A DNA stretch of 64,000 bases from Eubacteriaceae bacterium (GCA_910574895.1 CAJTDQ010000004.1:152701-216700); one strand, 5' to 3'. Counted from the first letter of the stretch, positions 28,281 to 38,652 are shown. Notes: a model not told the origin generated them from the letters alone. Numbers and translations: made by a program.

Positions 28281-28409
28281 ATATAGAAGCGAATATTAGG
28301 CGAAAATGCAAAAGTTTCTATGAAAAATGTGGGAAAATACAAAAGTTCCTATCAGAAACGTATGCCGGTAAGGCTTTTGATGAAAATATTTGGAAAGAAG
28401 GAAAATCAA

Positions 28410-29252
28410 ATGATAATAGATATTCATACACATACATTTCCGGAAAAAATTGCAGAGAGTGCAATAGCCCATATGGAAAAGGATATTGTAAAGGGACAGG
28501 GGTTTAAGGTAAAGTGTGCCAGAATCCCGACTTACCAGGGACTGTCTGACAGTACGAAGAATGCGGGGATGGATTTGTCAGTAGTGTGTCCTGTCGCAAC
28601 GAATGTGAATCAACCGGAAAAGATTAACAGATTGTCAGCAAAATTAAATGAAAAAATGGACGAGTCAAGGATTTTTAACTTTGGGGCGATTCATCCGGAT
28701 TGTGAAAACTATAAAGAGATTATTAATGACATTGTTGCAATGGAATTAAAAGGAATAAAGATACATCCTGATTATCAGCATACATTTTTTAATGATGACA
28801 AATACCTTTATATTTTGGATTATGCGGCGAATAAAGGGCTTGGAATTATTGTTCATGCGGGAGAGGATGTAGGACTTCCGGATACGATACACTGTACGCC
28901 GGATATGGTATTGGATTTATGGAAACATATTCAGCCGGAAAAACTGATTCTGGCTCATATGGGAGGCTGGAGAATGTGGGATGAGGTAGAAGATAAAATC
29001 ATAGGTTTACCTTTATATTTGGATACAGCAGTTGTCCTGAACAGAAAGTTCCCTGTTAAGTTAGAAAATGAACAGTTTGTCAGAATGGTAAAAAATCATG
29101 GAGTTGACAGGATTTTATACGGAACAGACAGTCCGTGGTACGACCAGACACAGGCACTGGAAGATTTTCAACAATCAGGGCTTTCAGATAATGATAAAAG
29201 ATTAATATTAGGTGAAAATGCCAATCGTATTTTTGGATTTATAAAAAAATAG
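28410..29252 (+). CDS. Amidohydrolase-2 family metal-dependent hydrolase
   Basis: 280 residues from the ATG at 28410, chosen because the family N-terminus (MIIDIHTHTFPEK) starts there and GAAGGAAA lies upstream; a longer frame from 28320 adds 30 unrelated residues. TIM barrel with metal ligands His5 and His7 (HTH), a Lys in GIKIHPDY, then VHAGED, LAHMGGW and YGTDSPWY. Related to the ACMSD/decarboxylase-like hydrolases. Substrate unknown; it lies between iorAB and an acyl-CoA ligase with its own promoter. Confidence 0.85.
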   Translation: MIIDIHTHTFPEKIAESAIAHMEKDIVKGQGFKVKCARIPTYQGLSDSTKNAGMDLSVVCPVATNVNQPEKINRLSAKLNEKMDESRIFNFGAIHPDCENYKEIINDIVAMELKGIKIHPDYQHTFFNDDKYLYILDYAANKGLGIIVHAGEDVGLPDTIHCTPDMVLDLWKHIQPEKLILAHMGGWRMWDEVEDKIIGLPLYLDTAVVLNRKFPVKLENEQFVRMVKNHGVDRILYGTDSPWYDQTQALEDFQQSGLSDNDKRLILGENANRIFGFIKK

Positions 29253-29257
29253 CATTG

Positions 29258-29286
29258 TTGACTTATTACACCATATTTTTTATAAT
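29258..29286 (+). promoter_or_regulatory. Promoter for the acyl-CoA ligase
   Basis: TTGACT, 17-base spacer, TATAAT, starting 6 bases after the amidohydrolase stop. Confidence 0.8.
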
Positions 29287-29294
29287 AGTTTATA

Positions 29295-29304
29295 ACTTTA
29301 AAGT
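29295..29304 (+). promoter_or_regulatory. ACTTTAAAGT operator candidate
   Basis: Perfect 10-bp palindrome 8 bases after the -10 box, followed by GACGAAGTAAAAATGT. The same motif with GCGACGAATAAAAAT follows the symporter promoter at 11527-11566. Confidence 0.5.
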
Positions 29305-29375
29305 GACGAAGTAAAAATGTACATAGATACAATTTTTAATAGGAACTGATTATAAACAAGGAAGAAGGATAAAAA

Positions 29376-31010
29376 ATGCCAATTACAGAGATATTAGAAA
29401 AAAATGCCAGAGAGTTTGCAGAGGATGTGGCACTGGTAGAGATTAACCCGGATATACAGGAAAAGAAAAGAGTGACATGGCGTGAGTACGAGTTGATTCA
29501 GCCGGATGTAAACCAGCAGTATCGTAGAGAGATTACATGGCATGTATTTAATGAAAAAGCAAATCGTGTAGCCAATTTATTGTTAAGCCGTGGAATTCAG
29601 AGAGGTGACAAAGTAGCGATACTGATGATGAACTGTCTGGAATGGCTTCCAATTTATTTTGGAATTTTAAAGACGGGTGCTCTTGCAGTGCCAATGAATT
29701 TCCGTTTTGATGAGCAGGAAATTAAGTATTGCCTAGAACTTTCAGAGTCGGACGTTCTTTTCTTTGGACCGGAGTTTATCGGTCGTTTAGAAAAAATCGT
29801 TGATGAGATAGATGAGAAGAGAATTTTATTTTATGTAGGAGGAGATTGTCCTACATTTGCAGAAGATTATAATGATTTGGTAAATAACTGTTCTTCTCTT
29901 TCCCCAGAAATATTATTGACAGATAAGGATAATGCAGCAATTTATTTTTCATCAGGTACAACGGGATTTCCAAAGGCGATTCTACATAACCATGAGAGCC
30001 TGATGCATGCTGCAAAGGTTGAACAGAATCATCATGGACAGACAAAGGATGATGTATTCTTATGCATTCCGCCATTATATCATACAGGGGCGAAAATGCA
30101 CTGGTTTGGAAGTTTCCTTACAGGCGGTAAGGCAGTACTGTTAAAAGGTGTTACGCCAAAGACGATTATGGAAACAGTGTCTAATGAGCATTGTAGTATT
30201 GTGTGGCTGCTTGTTCCTTGGGCACAGGATATTTTACTGGCTCTTGACCGGGGCGATATCAAAATGGAAGATTATGAGTTAGAGCAGTGGAGACTGATGC
30301 ATATTGGTGCACAGCCGGTTCCACAGAGTTTAATAAAACGTTGGAAAGAATATTTTCCAAAGCATCAGTATGACACTAATTATGGTCTCAGTGAATCTAT
30401 AGGGCCTGGTTGTGTTCATCTGGGTGTGGAAAATATACATAAAGTAGGAGCAATTGGTGTACCTGGTTATGGATGGGAAGCTAAGATTGTAGATCCTGAC
30501 GGCAATGAGGTAACACAGGGGGATGTTGGTGAATTAATTGTCAAAGGACCGGGTGTAATGACTTGTTATTATAATGACGAGGAAGCAACAAGAGAGAGCC
30601 TGAAAGATGGATGGCTTTATACCGGAGATATGGCAGAAAAGGATGAAGATGGATTTATCTATCTGGTAGACAGGAAGAAAGATGTTATTATCAGTGGTGG
30701 TGAAAATATTTATCCTGTTCAGATTGAGAATTTCTTAAGTAAATATCCAAAGATTAAGGATGTGGCTGTAATTGGTCTGGCAGATGAAAGACTTGGCGAA
30801 ATCTCAGCTGCCATCATTGAGTTAAATCCGGATACAGAATGCAGTGAGGAAGAAATTAATGAGTTCTGCAAAGAACTTCCTAGATATAAGAGACCTAGAA
30901 AGGTGATTTTCGCAGAGGTTCCAAGAAATGCCACAGGAAAGATTGAAAAGCCGAGATTGAGAGAGATTTATCATAGTAAGAATCTGGTAGATGCACAGAA
31001 TAGAGGATAA
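29376..31010 (+). CDS. AMP-forming acyl-CoA synthetase/ligase
   Basis: 544 residues, class I adenylate-forming enzyme. The AMP-binding P-loop YFSSGTTGFPK, the GLSES segment, YTGDMAEKDEDGF, DRKKDVIISGGENIYP and the C-terminal Lys in PRNATGKIEKP are all present. It activates a carboxylic acid (fatty or aromatic) to its CoA ester. Close to iorAB, whose product is an aryl-acetyl-CoA, so an aromatic acid is a possible substrate, but this is inference. A ~20-residue insert (QPDVNQQYRREI) near residue 45 is unusual. AAGAAGGA precedes the ATG. Its TAA lies inside the left end of palindrome C. Confidence 0.88.
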   Translation: MPITEILEKNAREFAEDVALVEINPDIQEKKRVTWREYELIQPDVNQQYRREITWHVFNEKANRVANLLLSRGIQRGDKVAILMMNCLEWLPIYFGILKTGALAVPMNFRFDEQEIKYCLELSESDVLFFGPEFIGRLEKIVDEIDEKRILFYVGGDCPTFAEDYNDLVNNCSSLSPEILLTDKDNAAIYFSSGTTGFPKAILHNHESLMHAAKVEQNHHGQTKDDVFLCIPPLYHTGAKMHWFGSFLTGGKAVLLKGVTPKTIMETVSNEHCSIVWLLVPWAQDILLALDRGDIKMEDYELEQWRLMHIGAQPVPQSLIKRWKEYFPKHQYDTNYGLSESIGPGCVHLGVENIHKVGAIGVPGYGWEAKIVDPDGNEVTQGDVGELIVKGPGVMTCYYNDEEATRESLKDGWLYTGDMAEKDEDGFIYLVDRKKDVIISGGENIYPVQIENFLSKYPKIKDVAVIGLADERLGEISAAIIELNPDTECSEEEINEFCKELPRYKRPRKVIFAEVPRNATGKIEKPRLREIYHSKNLVDAQNRG

Positions 31011-31204
31011 AAGGATACACTTGGAAACTGAATTTCATAAACATTTGTAGATATAAAAAAGAAGTAAATAATTTAAAACATCGGATACAACTACGGAGGA
31101 GAATTCTTTAAATGAATTCTCCTCCGTGAATCCTTAAAATTTGATTCGGAAATCAAATTTTAGTTTTAATTATTCACTTCTTTTTTTATACAAATTTTAT
31201 AAAA
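31007..31204. repeat. Large imperfect palindrome C (about 198 bp)
   Basis: The left end ATAAAAGGATACACTTGG and the next ~40 bases match both arms of palindrome B. Its own arms pair (TATAAAAAAGAAGTAAATAA with TTATTCACTTCTTTTTTTATA). The tip has two perfect hairpins: ACGGAGGAGAATTC/GAATTCTCCTCCGT and AAATTTGATT/AATCAAATTT. The right end has lost the GGATACAC terminus. It starts within the ligase stop codon. Confidence 0.72.
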
Positions 31205-31314
31205 ATATGATTAATTGTGAAATAAATGTGAAATAATCTTCGTATAACAATATAGTGTTGACAAAGAAAAGGCATTGTGATAGAAAAGTGATGAAAGGTA
31301 GGAAAAGCACTAGT

Positions 31315-33978
31315 ATGAAAGAACGAAAGATTAACACAAGAAGAAAGAAAATTTGTATATTTATAGTAGTTTATACTGCATTATTTGCCTGTCTGGCTTT
31401 ATGGTTAGACAGTATTTTTGCGGCTGCAGGCAGAACATTTATATGGAAGGTAGATGGCTTGTCACAGCATATTGTGGCATTAAAGTATATTAGAAATGCA
31501 TTAATAACATTCTTTACGACCGGAAAGTTTGCTATGGTAGATTATACAATCGGACAGGGATTTGATGTGATTGGAACACTTAATTATTATGGGTTTGGAG
31601 ATCCAATCACATTATTAACAGTATTTTTTCCGGAAAACTCTTTGGAAAGAATGTATGAAGTCTTAATATTTGTGAGAATGTATTTGAGTGGAATCAGTGT
31701 GGCATATTTGTGTAAGACTTTGGGGAAGACAAAACTGAGTGCTGTAATACCGGCATCACTTTTATATGCTTTTTGTGCATTTTCATTAATTGGCGGAATC
31801 AGACATCCGATGTTTTTCTGTGGAATAATGTATCTTCCGTTGCTAATTGCCGGTGTAGAGAAAGTAATAAAAGATAAGAAAATAGGTACATTAGTTATTG
31901 TTGTTGCATTGTCTTTTTCCAGCAACTATTACTTTATGTATATGAATACAGTAATTGCAGCAATTTATTTTTTTATAAGACAGATAGGTACATACAGATC
32001 AGAAGGAGTGAAAAAGTTCTTTTTACGTGCAGGGAAAATTATTTTGTCCTATATATGGGGAGTCGCATTGTCAGCGGTAATATTATTTCCGGCAGTATAT
32101 GCATTTTTAAGTAATGCAAGAACCAGTGCGGAATTGGCTCAGCCACCAATATTGTTTAACAGTGAATATTACAGTTCTTTACTAAAAAGCCTGGCAGTTC
32201 CTTATACAGATTTTAATAACTGGGCAGTACCCGGAATCGGAATTTTAGGAGTATTTGCATTATGTGTATTAATTGCACGTTGGAAAAAGACAGACAGAAA
32301 ACTTTTGTTAGGATTTGCAGTATTGCTTTTGATGATGGTATTTCCGTATGTTGGAAAAGTAATGAATGGATTTTCCTACTCCACAATGCGTTTTAGTTAT
32401 GCTATGGCATTACTCCTAGTTATGATGTTTGTGTATGCAATAGATGACTTAAAAGATGTTAAAAGAGTGAATATGTATATAGCAGTTATACTATTGGCTG
32501 CAATATGTGGTTATCTTATATATGATGCAGAAAGGCAGTACAATGCACAAATGTTTTATGTTGCAGCGATGTTGGGTTTTGTGTGCGTTGGGGTAACTGT
32601 TTCCTATCTTGTATACAGACAAAAGAAGTATGGAAAATATATTTTATATCTTTTGTCTTTAACAGCATTGGTAAATATAGCTTTTAACTGTCATTCTATA
32701 TTCGATAAAGGACAAAATTTCCGGTGCTGGGATTATGTTCAGAGAGGATATCTCAAAGGAGACATGGGTCCACGTTCGGCACAGATGATGAAGTCAGTGG
32801 GTGATAATTCTTTTTATCGTATAGAAAGAGAGAGGGATATAAAAAATAAATCTATGTTTTTTGGATTTCAACAGACATGTTTTTACTGGAGTGTTGTTCC
32901 TTCAGGGATGACGGATTTGTTTGTTTCTACGTGTATTTCTGATTATTACAAAACTTATGTAATGAAGAGTCTGGAGAGAAGAACCGGATTATTATCTCTT
33001 GCAAGTGTGAAATATTATGTAAACTATGAGCAGGATGCACCTTTTGGTTTCTACAAAATTAAAGAAAAAACAATAGATGGAAAAAAAGTCTATTTATATG
33101 CAAACGCATGTCATTTACCATTAGGTATTACTTATTCATCATATATGACCAGAGAACAGTATGATAAGTTAAATCCTGTAGAGAGAGAACAGGCATTATT
33201 AACCAGTGCAGTAGTAGATCAAAAGGTAGATGGTATTGAAAATAACAGTACGGTTTCAGGTGCTAAAATTATTCCGGTTAGCGTAAGGAAAAAGAAAAAT
33301 ATAAAGATAAAAAACTTTAAAATGAAATCAAAAAGAGGTGCTGTCGTAAAATATCAGTTTGATGGCGAACCGGACAGCCAGACATATATTGTATTTAAAA
33401 ATATACGTTCAAAAGATTCTGATGTAGACAGGACATCTGCGTTATATAAGGGGAAATATGGAACCGGACATATGAGGGTTATTGGAGATTATGCAGGAAG
33501 TTATTTTCATAAAGATGGAAGTGTATTAAATCTTGGATATTCCAAAGAGTCCCAAAAAGAGTTCAAATTAAGATTTAAAAAGAAAAGACGATATACATTT
33601 GATGGAGCTTATGCAGTTTCAGTTCCGATTTCCAAATATTTAGAAAACATTAAAAATTTAAAGAAAAACACATTGGAAAATGTAAAAATAAATAATAATC
33701 TGATTACAGGAACGATTCAGGCGGACAAAGACGAAATACTACAGATATCTGTTCCATACAGTAAAGGATATACTGTGTATGTAGATGGTAAAAAAACAGA
33801 TAGTTTTTCTTCCAGTGTGGCATATTTAGGGGTAAAAATAGCAAAAGGAAATCATACTGTCAGAATAGAGTATACTTCACCATTTATCAAATTAGGTTTT
33901 GTGGTGACCGTAATATCATTATTACTATTTATTGTGTATTTAATTCTTGGCAGAAAGTTGGAAAAATTTACGTTATAG
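31315..33978 (+). CDS. YfhO-family multi-pass membrane protein
   Basis: 888 residues from the ATG at 31315 (GGTAGGAAAA about 11 bases upstream); an upstream GTG at 31255 is possible but has no ribosome site. About 13 membrane segments in the first 480 residues, then a large extracellular region and a last membrane segment near the C-terminus. The early WKVDGLSQHIVALKYIRNAL motif is typical of the family, which has a GT-C glycosyltransferase-like fold. YfhO homologues decorate teichoic acids with sugars; that role is likely here but not proven. Ends in basic residues. Confidence 0.82.
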   Translation: MKERKINTRRKKICIFIVVYTALFACLALWLDSIFAAAGRTFIWKVDGLSQHIVALKYIRNALITFFTTGKFAMVDYTIGQGFDVIGTLNYYGFGDPITLLTVFFPENSLERMYEVLIFVRMYLSGISVAYLCKTLGKTKLSAVIPASLLYAFCAFSLIGGIRHPMFFCGIMYLPLLIAGVEKVIKDKKIGTLVIVVALSFSSNYYFMYMNTVIAAIYFFIRQIGTYRSEGVKKFFLRAGKIILSYIWGVALSAVILFPAVYAFLSNARTSAELAQPPILFNSEYYSSLLKSLAVPYTDFNNWAVPGIGILGVFALCVLIARWKKTDRKLLLGFAVLLLMMVFPYVGKVMNGFSYSTMRFSYAMALLLVMMFVYAIDDLKDVKRVNMYIAVILLAAICGYLIYDAERQYNAQMFYVAAMLGFVCVGVTVSYLVYRQKKYGKYILYLLSLTALVNIAFNCHSIFDKGQNFRCWDYVQRGYLKGDMGPRSAQMMKSVGDNSFYRIERERDIKNKSMFFGFQQTCFYWSVVPSGMTDLFVSTCISDYYKTYVMKSLERRTGLLSLASVKYYVNYEQDAPFGFYKIKEKTIDGKKVYLYANACHLPLGITYSSYMTREQYDKLNPVEREQALLTSAVVDQKVDGIENNSTVSGAKIIPVSVRKKKNIKIKNFKMKSKRGAVVKYQFDGEPDSQTYIVFKNIRSKDSDVDRTSALYKGKYGTGHMRVIGDYAGSYFHKDGSVLNLGYSKESQKEFKLRFKKKRRYTFDGAYAVSVPISKYLENIKNLKKNTLENVKINNNLITGTIQADKDEILQISVPYSKGYTVYVDGKKTDSFSSSVAYLGVKIAKGNHTVRIEYTSPFIKLGFVVTVISLLLFIVYLILGRKLEKFTL

Positions 33979-33994
33979 ATTCTATTCTCTGAAC

Positions 33995-34023
33995 TTGACA
34001 ATAAGATAAATGTTTTATATATT
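33995..34023 (+). promoter_or_regulatory. Promoter of the pot operon
   Basis: TTGACA, 17-base spacer, TATATT, 34 bases before potA. Confidence 0.75.
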
Positions 34024-34056
34024 TATGCTGACTCTTTGTTATGATCGGAGAAGAAT

Positions 34057-35100
34057 ATGGGAAAAAAGATTATTGAGTTAAAGAATCTGTCAAAGAATTT
34101 TGATGATAATCAAGTACTAAAAGGCATAGATTTAAATATTTATGAGAATGAGTTTCTCACACTGTTAGGACCAAGTGGCTGCGGCAAGACTACCATATTG
34201 AGAATTATTGGTGGATTTGAGGAGCCAAGCCATGGGCAGGTGCTGTTTAATGGAAAGGATATAGCGAAAGTACCACCGTATAAGCGGGAAGTGAATACGG
34301 TGTTTCAAAAGTACGCGCTATTTCCTTTTTTAAATGTGTATGATAATGTAGCGTTTGGCTTGAATATCAAGAAAACGGATAAAAAAGAGATTGAAAAAAA
34401 AGTGACGAAGATACTGGAGCTTGTAGGTTTAAAAGGTTTTGAGAAAAGAGATGTTACAAGTCTTTCCGGTGGACAGCAGCAAAGAGTGGCGATTGCAAGG
34501 GCGTTGGTAAATGAACCGAAAGTACTGCTTTTGGATGAACCATTAGGAGCGTTAGATGCAAAACTTAGAAAGGGAATGCAGGCTGAGCTTAAGAAGATTC
34601 AGAAAGAAGTTGGCATTACCTTTATTTTTGTTACGCATGACCAGGAGGAGGCTCTGTCTATGTCAGATACCATTGTTGTTATGAATGATGGTGTGATACA
34701 GCAGATTGGAACACCAATGGATATTTATAATGAACCGGAGAACCGGTTCGTTGCGACATTTATTGGGGAGTCCAATATTATTGAAGGTGTTATGCCAAAA
34801 GACTGTATGGTTATTTTCGATAATGTAGAGTGGGAATGTGTCGACAAAGGCTTTAAAGAGAATGAGGAGATTGAGGTCGTACTCAGACCGGAAGATATGG
34901 ATGTGGTAGCTCCGGAAGACGGAAAGGTCAGAGGGACTATTGTCTCAAAAGTTTTTATGGGTGTGCACTATGAATATCTTGTGGAGACAGATATGAGAAA
35001 GTATAAGGTACATACAACAGAGGATATTAAAACGGGAACGGAAGTTGGTTTAACGATTGATCCTTTTGATATCCAGGTAATGCATAGGATGGAGAATTAG
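34057..35100 (+). CDS. potA: Spermidine/putrescine ABC transporter ATP-binding protein
   Basis: 347 residues. Walker A GPSGCGKT at 38-45, signature LSGGQQQR, Walker [13 protein letters not shown], and a C-terminal TOBE domain ([11 protein letters not shown]). Energises polyamine import with the two permeases downstream. CGGAGAAG lies before the ATG; 8 bases to potB. Confidence 0.95.
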   Translation: MGKKIIELKNLSKNFDDNQVLKGIDLNIYENEFLTLLGPSGCGKTTILRIIGGFEEPSHGQVLFNGKDIAKVPPYKREVNTVFQKYALFPFLNVYDNVAFGLNIKKTDKKEIEKKVTKILELVGLKGFEKRDVTSLSGGQQQRVAIARALVNEPKVLLLDEPLGALDAKLRKGMQAELKKIQKEVGITFIFVTHDQEEALSMSDTIVVMNDGVIQQIGTPMDIYNEPENRFVATFIGESNIIEGVMPKDCMVIFDNVEWECVDKGFKENEEIEVVLRPEDMDVVAPEDGKVRGTIVSKVFMGVHYEYLVETDMRKYKVHTTEDIKTGTEVGLTIDPFDIQVMHRMEN

Positions 35101-35108
35101 GAGGGCTT

Positions 35109-35936
35109 ATGAATCATTATAAAGGTATGGTAAAGCCTTACGTGATATGGTCTCTTTTGCTGATTGCATTACCATTGTTTTTAATTGTTCTGTATTCTGT
35201 AACAACAGGAGACAATTCACTGCTTACCATTCATTTTACATTGGCGAATTTTAAGAAAATATTAGATCCGGTCTATGTGAGTGTTTTTGTAAAATCACTG
35301 GAGATGGGTCTGTTGACAACGCTTATTTGTTTTGTACTGGCATATCCTATGGCATATTTTATCTCGAAGTTTAATGATGAAGCACAGGGGATTTTAATAT
35401 TATTTGTCACAATTCCTATGTGGATTAATACTCTGCTTCGAACATATGCATGGATTAGTCTGTTGTCTGATAATGGAATTATTAACTCTCTGTTAAAACT
35501 ATTAGGGCTAAATCCGGTAAATATGATGTATACCAACTTTTCTGTTTTAATGGGTCTGGTGTGCGATTTACTGCCTTTTATGGTGATTCCGATTCACACA
35601 TCATTAGCGAAAATGGATTATTCTTTGGTAGAGGCTGCAAATGATTTGGGAGCCGGCAGATTGAAAACATTTACAAAAGTGATATTTAAACTGTCCCTTC
35701 CGGGAGTAATAAACGGTGTTACAATGGTATTTTTACTCTCCATATCTACATTTGTTATACCGGTATTGCTGGGCGGGCATCAGTTTGTGTTAATAGGAAA
35801 CCTGATTGAAAATCAGTTTATTTCGGTGGGTGACTGGAATTTCGGCAGTGCGATTTCCGTGTTGCTTGCAATTGTTATTTTGGTAATGATGGGAGTAGTA
35901 AAGAAAATTGCTCCGGATGATAATGGAGGTGCCTGA
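35109..35936 (+). CDS. potB: Spermidine/putrescine ABC transporter permease PotB
   Basis: 275 residues, six membrane segments. The EAA loop that contacts PotA is seen in LVEAANDLGAGRLKTFTKVIFKLSLPG. GGAGGGC precedes the ATG. Its stop TGA overlaps the ATG of the next gene. Confidence 0.95.
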   Translation: MNHYKGMVKPYVIWSLLLIALPLFLIVLYSVTTGDNSLLTIHFTLANFKKILDPVYVSVFVKSLEMGLLTTLICFVLAYPMAYFISKFNDEAQGILILFVTIPMWINTLLRTYAWISLLSDNGIINSLLKLLGLNPVNMMYTNFSVLMGLVCDLLPFMVIPIHTSLAKMDYSLVEAANDLGAGRLKTFTKVIFKLSLPGVINGVTMVFLLSISTFVIPVLLGGHQFVLIGNLIENQFISVGDWNFGSAISVLLAIVILVMMGVVKKIAPDDNGGA

Positions 35937-37813
35937 TGAAGAGAAAACTTTCAATTGGACCGAAGTTATATATTGGATTAATGTTTGCGTTTTTTTATCT
36001 GCCGATATTAGTTACGATGTTTTTTTCTTTTAATTCTTCAAAGTCACTGACTAGTTTTTCAGGTTTTTCTTTGAGATGGTATGAAAAACTGGTGACAGAC
36101 AGTAACATTCTTTCAGCAGTGTACGTTTCTGTATCAATTGCTTTGATTGCTACATTGATATCTACGATTCTTGGAACAATTACGGCAATTGGACTTTCAA
36201 AGAGTAAAAAAGTACTGCGTGAGTGGCTGTTAAATGTGAATAATATGCCGATTATGAATCCTGAAATTGTTACGGCAATTGGTTTGATGATTTTGTTTAC
36301 ATCAGCGAGAATGGAGCGGGGATATATTACGATGCTGCTTGCACACATTGCATTTTGTACTCCGTATGTTATCGTCAGTGTTTATCCAAAAGTCAGAGCT
36401 ATGGATCACAATCTGGCAGATGCGGCGATGGACCTAGGCGCAACGCCTTATCAGGCATTGACAAAAGTAATTCTACCAATGTTAAAGCCTGGAATTTTTG
36501 CAGGAATGTTACTGGCATTTACGATGTCCATTGATGATTTTGTGATATCTTACTTTGTCACCGGAAATGGTGTGTCGAATATATCAATTGTTGTTTATAA
36601 TATGACAAAAAGAACGAACCCAACGATTAATGCACTCTCAACCATACTAATTTTAGTGGTTGTTGTGGTACTGGTTTTGGTAGAACTGATTCCAAAAATT
36701 CTTAAGAAGAGACGCAGCGGACAGATAGTCATGGAGAATGCTAAATCGGGTGTAAGAAAAAAGGTATTGCTCACAGGATGTGTGGCAGCCGCGGTTGTCG
36801 TGATAATTTTCTGTATTAATAATTTCATGGGAATGAATCAGAAGAATGTTCTTCGTGTATATAATAGTGGAGAATATATAGATACGGAACTTATCGAAAG
36901 ATTTGAAAAAGAAAATGACTGTCAGGTGGTATACGAGACGTTCGACTCTAATGAGACGATGTATACGAAATTACAGAGCGGTTCTGAGTATGATATTCTG
37001 ATTCCGTCAGATTATATGATAGAGAGATTGATAAAAGAAAAATATCTGCAAAAAGTTGACTGGACTAAGATTACAAATAAAAGCAAAATAATACCGGAGT
37101 TATTAAATGGCAACTTTGATAAGGGAAGCCAATATACAGTTCCGTATTATTGGGGAACGGTTGGTATTTTATATAACAAAAATAAGGTTGCCGGAGAAGA
37201 TTTAAAACAGGGATGGGAAATCTTACGGGATAAAAAATACAAAGGGAAACTATACATGTATGATTCAGAAAGAGATTCTTTTATGATTGCTTTGAAAGCA
37301 CTGGGATATTCTATGAATACACATGATAAAAAGCAGTTAAAGGAAGCGTATCAATGGTTAATAGAGCAGCAGGAAACAATGAATCCTGTTTATGTTGGAG
37401 ATGATGTTATGGATAATATGATTTCCGGAAATAAGGATATGGCTGTTGTATATTCAGGTGATGGTGCGTATATCATTTCTGAGAATGATGACATGGGATT
37501 TTTTGTTCCTGAGCAGGGAAGTAATGTTTGGACAGATGCAATGGTAATTACAAAGCATTGTGAAAATATAGACTTGGCACATAAATTTATGGACTTTTTC
37601 TTACAGGAAGATGTGGCAATACAAAATACAGAGTATATAGGATATGACAGTGCAGTAAAATCGGTGTACGAGTATTATAGAGATGAAGAATATGAGGGGA
37701 ATCCGGGATGTGCACCAGATACATCTAATCCGAAAAATGAAGAATTCAGATATCAGGAACAGGAAATAAAAGAATACTGTGCCAGTCTTTGGACCAAAGT
37801 AAAGTCAAATTAA
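35936..37813 (+). CDS. potCD: Fused PotC permease and PotD substrate-binding protein
   Basis: 625 residues. Residues 1-~260 are PotC with six membrane segments and the EAA loop LADAAMDLGATPYQALTKV. After a basic linker (KKRRSG, GVRKK) a seventh membrane segment (about 277-294) leads to an extracellular PotD-type binding domain (RVYNSGEYIDTELIERFEKE, YDILIPSDYMIERL, PYYWGTVGILYNKN). The binding protein is thus tied to the channel instead of being a separate lipoprotein. No other PotD gene is nearby, so the transporter is complete with three genes. Confidence 0.94.
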   Translation: MKRKLSIGPKLYIGLMFAFFYLPILVTMFFSFNSSKSLTSFSGFSLRWYEKLVTDSNILSAVYVSVSIALIATLISTILGTITAIGLSKSKKVLREWLLNVNNMPIMNPEIVTAIGLMILFTSARMERGYITMLLAHIAFCTPYVIVSVYPKVRAMDHNLADAAMDLGATPYQALTKVILPMLKPGIFAGMLLAFTMSIDDFVISYFVTGNGVSNISIVVYNMTKRTNPTINALSTILILVVVVVLVLVELIPKILKKRRSGQIVMENAKSGVRKKVLLTGCVAAAVVVIIFCINNFMGMNQKNVLRVYNSGEYIDTELIERFEKENDCQVVYETFDSNETMYTKLQSGSEYDILIPSDYMIERLIKEKYLQKVDWTKITNKSKIIPELLNGNFDKGSQYTVPYYWGTVGILYNKNKVAGEDLKQGWEILRDKKYKGKLYMYDSERDSFMIALKALGYSMNTHDKKQLKEAYQWLIEQQETMNPVYVGDDVMDNMISGNKDMAVVYSGDGAYIISENDDMGFFVPEQGSNVWTDAMVITKHCENIDLAHKFMDFFLQEDVAIQNTEYIGYDSAVKSVYEYYRDEEYEGNPGCAPDTSNPKNEEFRYQEQEIKEYCASLWTKVKSN

Positions 37814-38055
37814 AATTTTATGTAGGATTAAAAAATAAGGTATTTTGAAAAGAATGAAATCAGACAGGTCATACTGAATATTGTATGTTAAATAAAGTAT
37901 TTTATATACAGAGAGAAAAATAGTGAGTGCACAAATTTTGTTGTAAAAATCGTGTTTAAATATATTATTTTTATGTGGATATGGGGATACTTTATAATGT
38001 CTGGACATGCGTCAGCGTCAGTTTTATTTATAAAGAGTTTTAGATGGAGATTATT

Positions 38056-38652
38056 ATGAAAGAAAGTTTTTGGCAGGAGTATTTTTCAATTCCTAATATT
38101 ATGGGATATTTCAGAATTGTTTTAGCAGTATTATATGTATGGGCATTTTATATGTCTTTGGATGGTGCACCTTATTGGCCGGTGATAGCCATTATTGTTG
38201 TATCAGGACTTACCGATTTTTTTGATGGAAAAATTGCCAGAAAATTTCATATGGTGACGGACTGGGGAAAAATGCTTGATCCAATTGCAGATAAAGTGAC
38301 GATTGGGGCAATTATATTAAGCCTTATGTTTAAATATAAAATTATGATGCCAATGATTGTGTTGTATATCATAAAAGAAGGATATATGGCATTAGCAGGC
38401 ACTCTTCTAATAAAGAAAGGGCATAAAATCGAGGGGGCAAAGATATATGGCAAAGTATGCACTTTTGCCACATATCTTATTTTGCTTGCAATATTACTGA
38501 TTCCTGATATGAGTGATGGAATTGTAGTAAGACTGATTGTGATTAATATGATGGTTATGGTATATGCTTTTGTAAGATATATTATTTATTATGGGAAATT
38601 GTTTAAAGAGTGTTCGGAGAATGTTGGAGAGATGGAGTCTTATAAAAATTAA
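38056..38652 (+). CDS. pgsA: CDP-alcohol phosphatidyltransferase (phosphatidylglycerophosphate synthase type)
   Basis: 198 residues from the ATG at 38056, which has GGAG 5 bases upstream; the ATG at 38044 lies in front of that site. Integral membrane enzyme with about five to six segments. The signature D-G-x2-A-R-x8-G-x3-D-x3-D is present (DFFDGKIARKF...DWGKMLDPIADK). It most likely makes phosphatidylglycerol phosphate from CDP-diacylglycerol; another alcohol acceptor cannot be excluded. Confidence 0.85.
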   Translation: MKESFWQEYFSIPNIMGYFRIVLAVLYVWAFYMSLDGAPYWPVIAIIVVSGLTDFFDGKIARKFHMVTDWGKMLDPIADKVTIGAIILSLMFKYKIMMPMIVLYIIKEGYMALAGTLLIKKGHKIEGAKIYGKVCTFATYLILLAILLIPDMSDGIVVRLIVINMMVMVYAFVRYIIYYGKLFKECSENVGEMESYKN

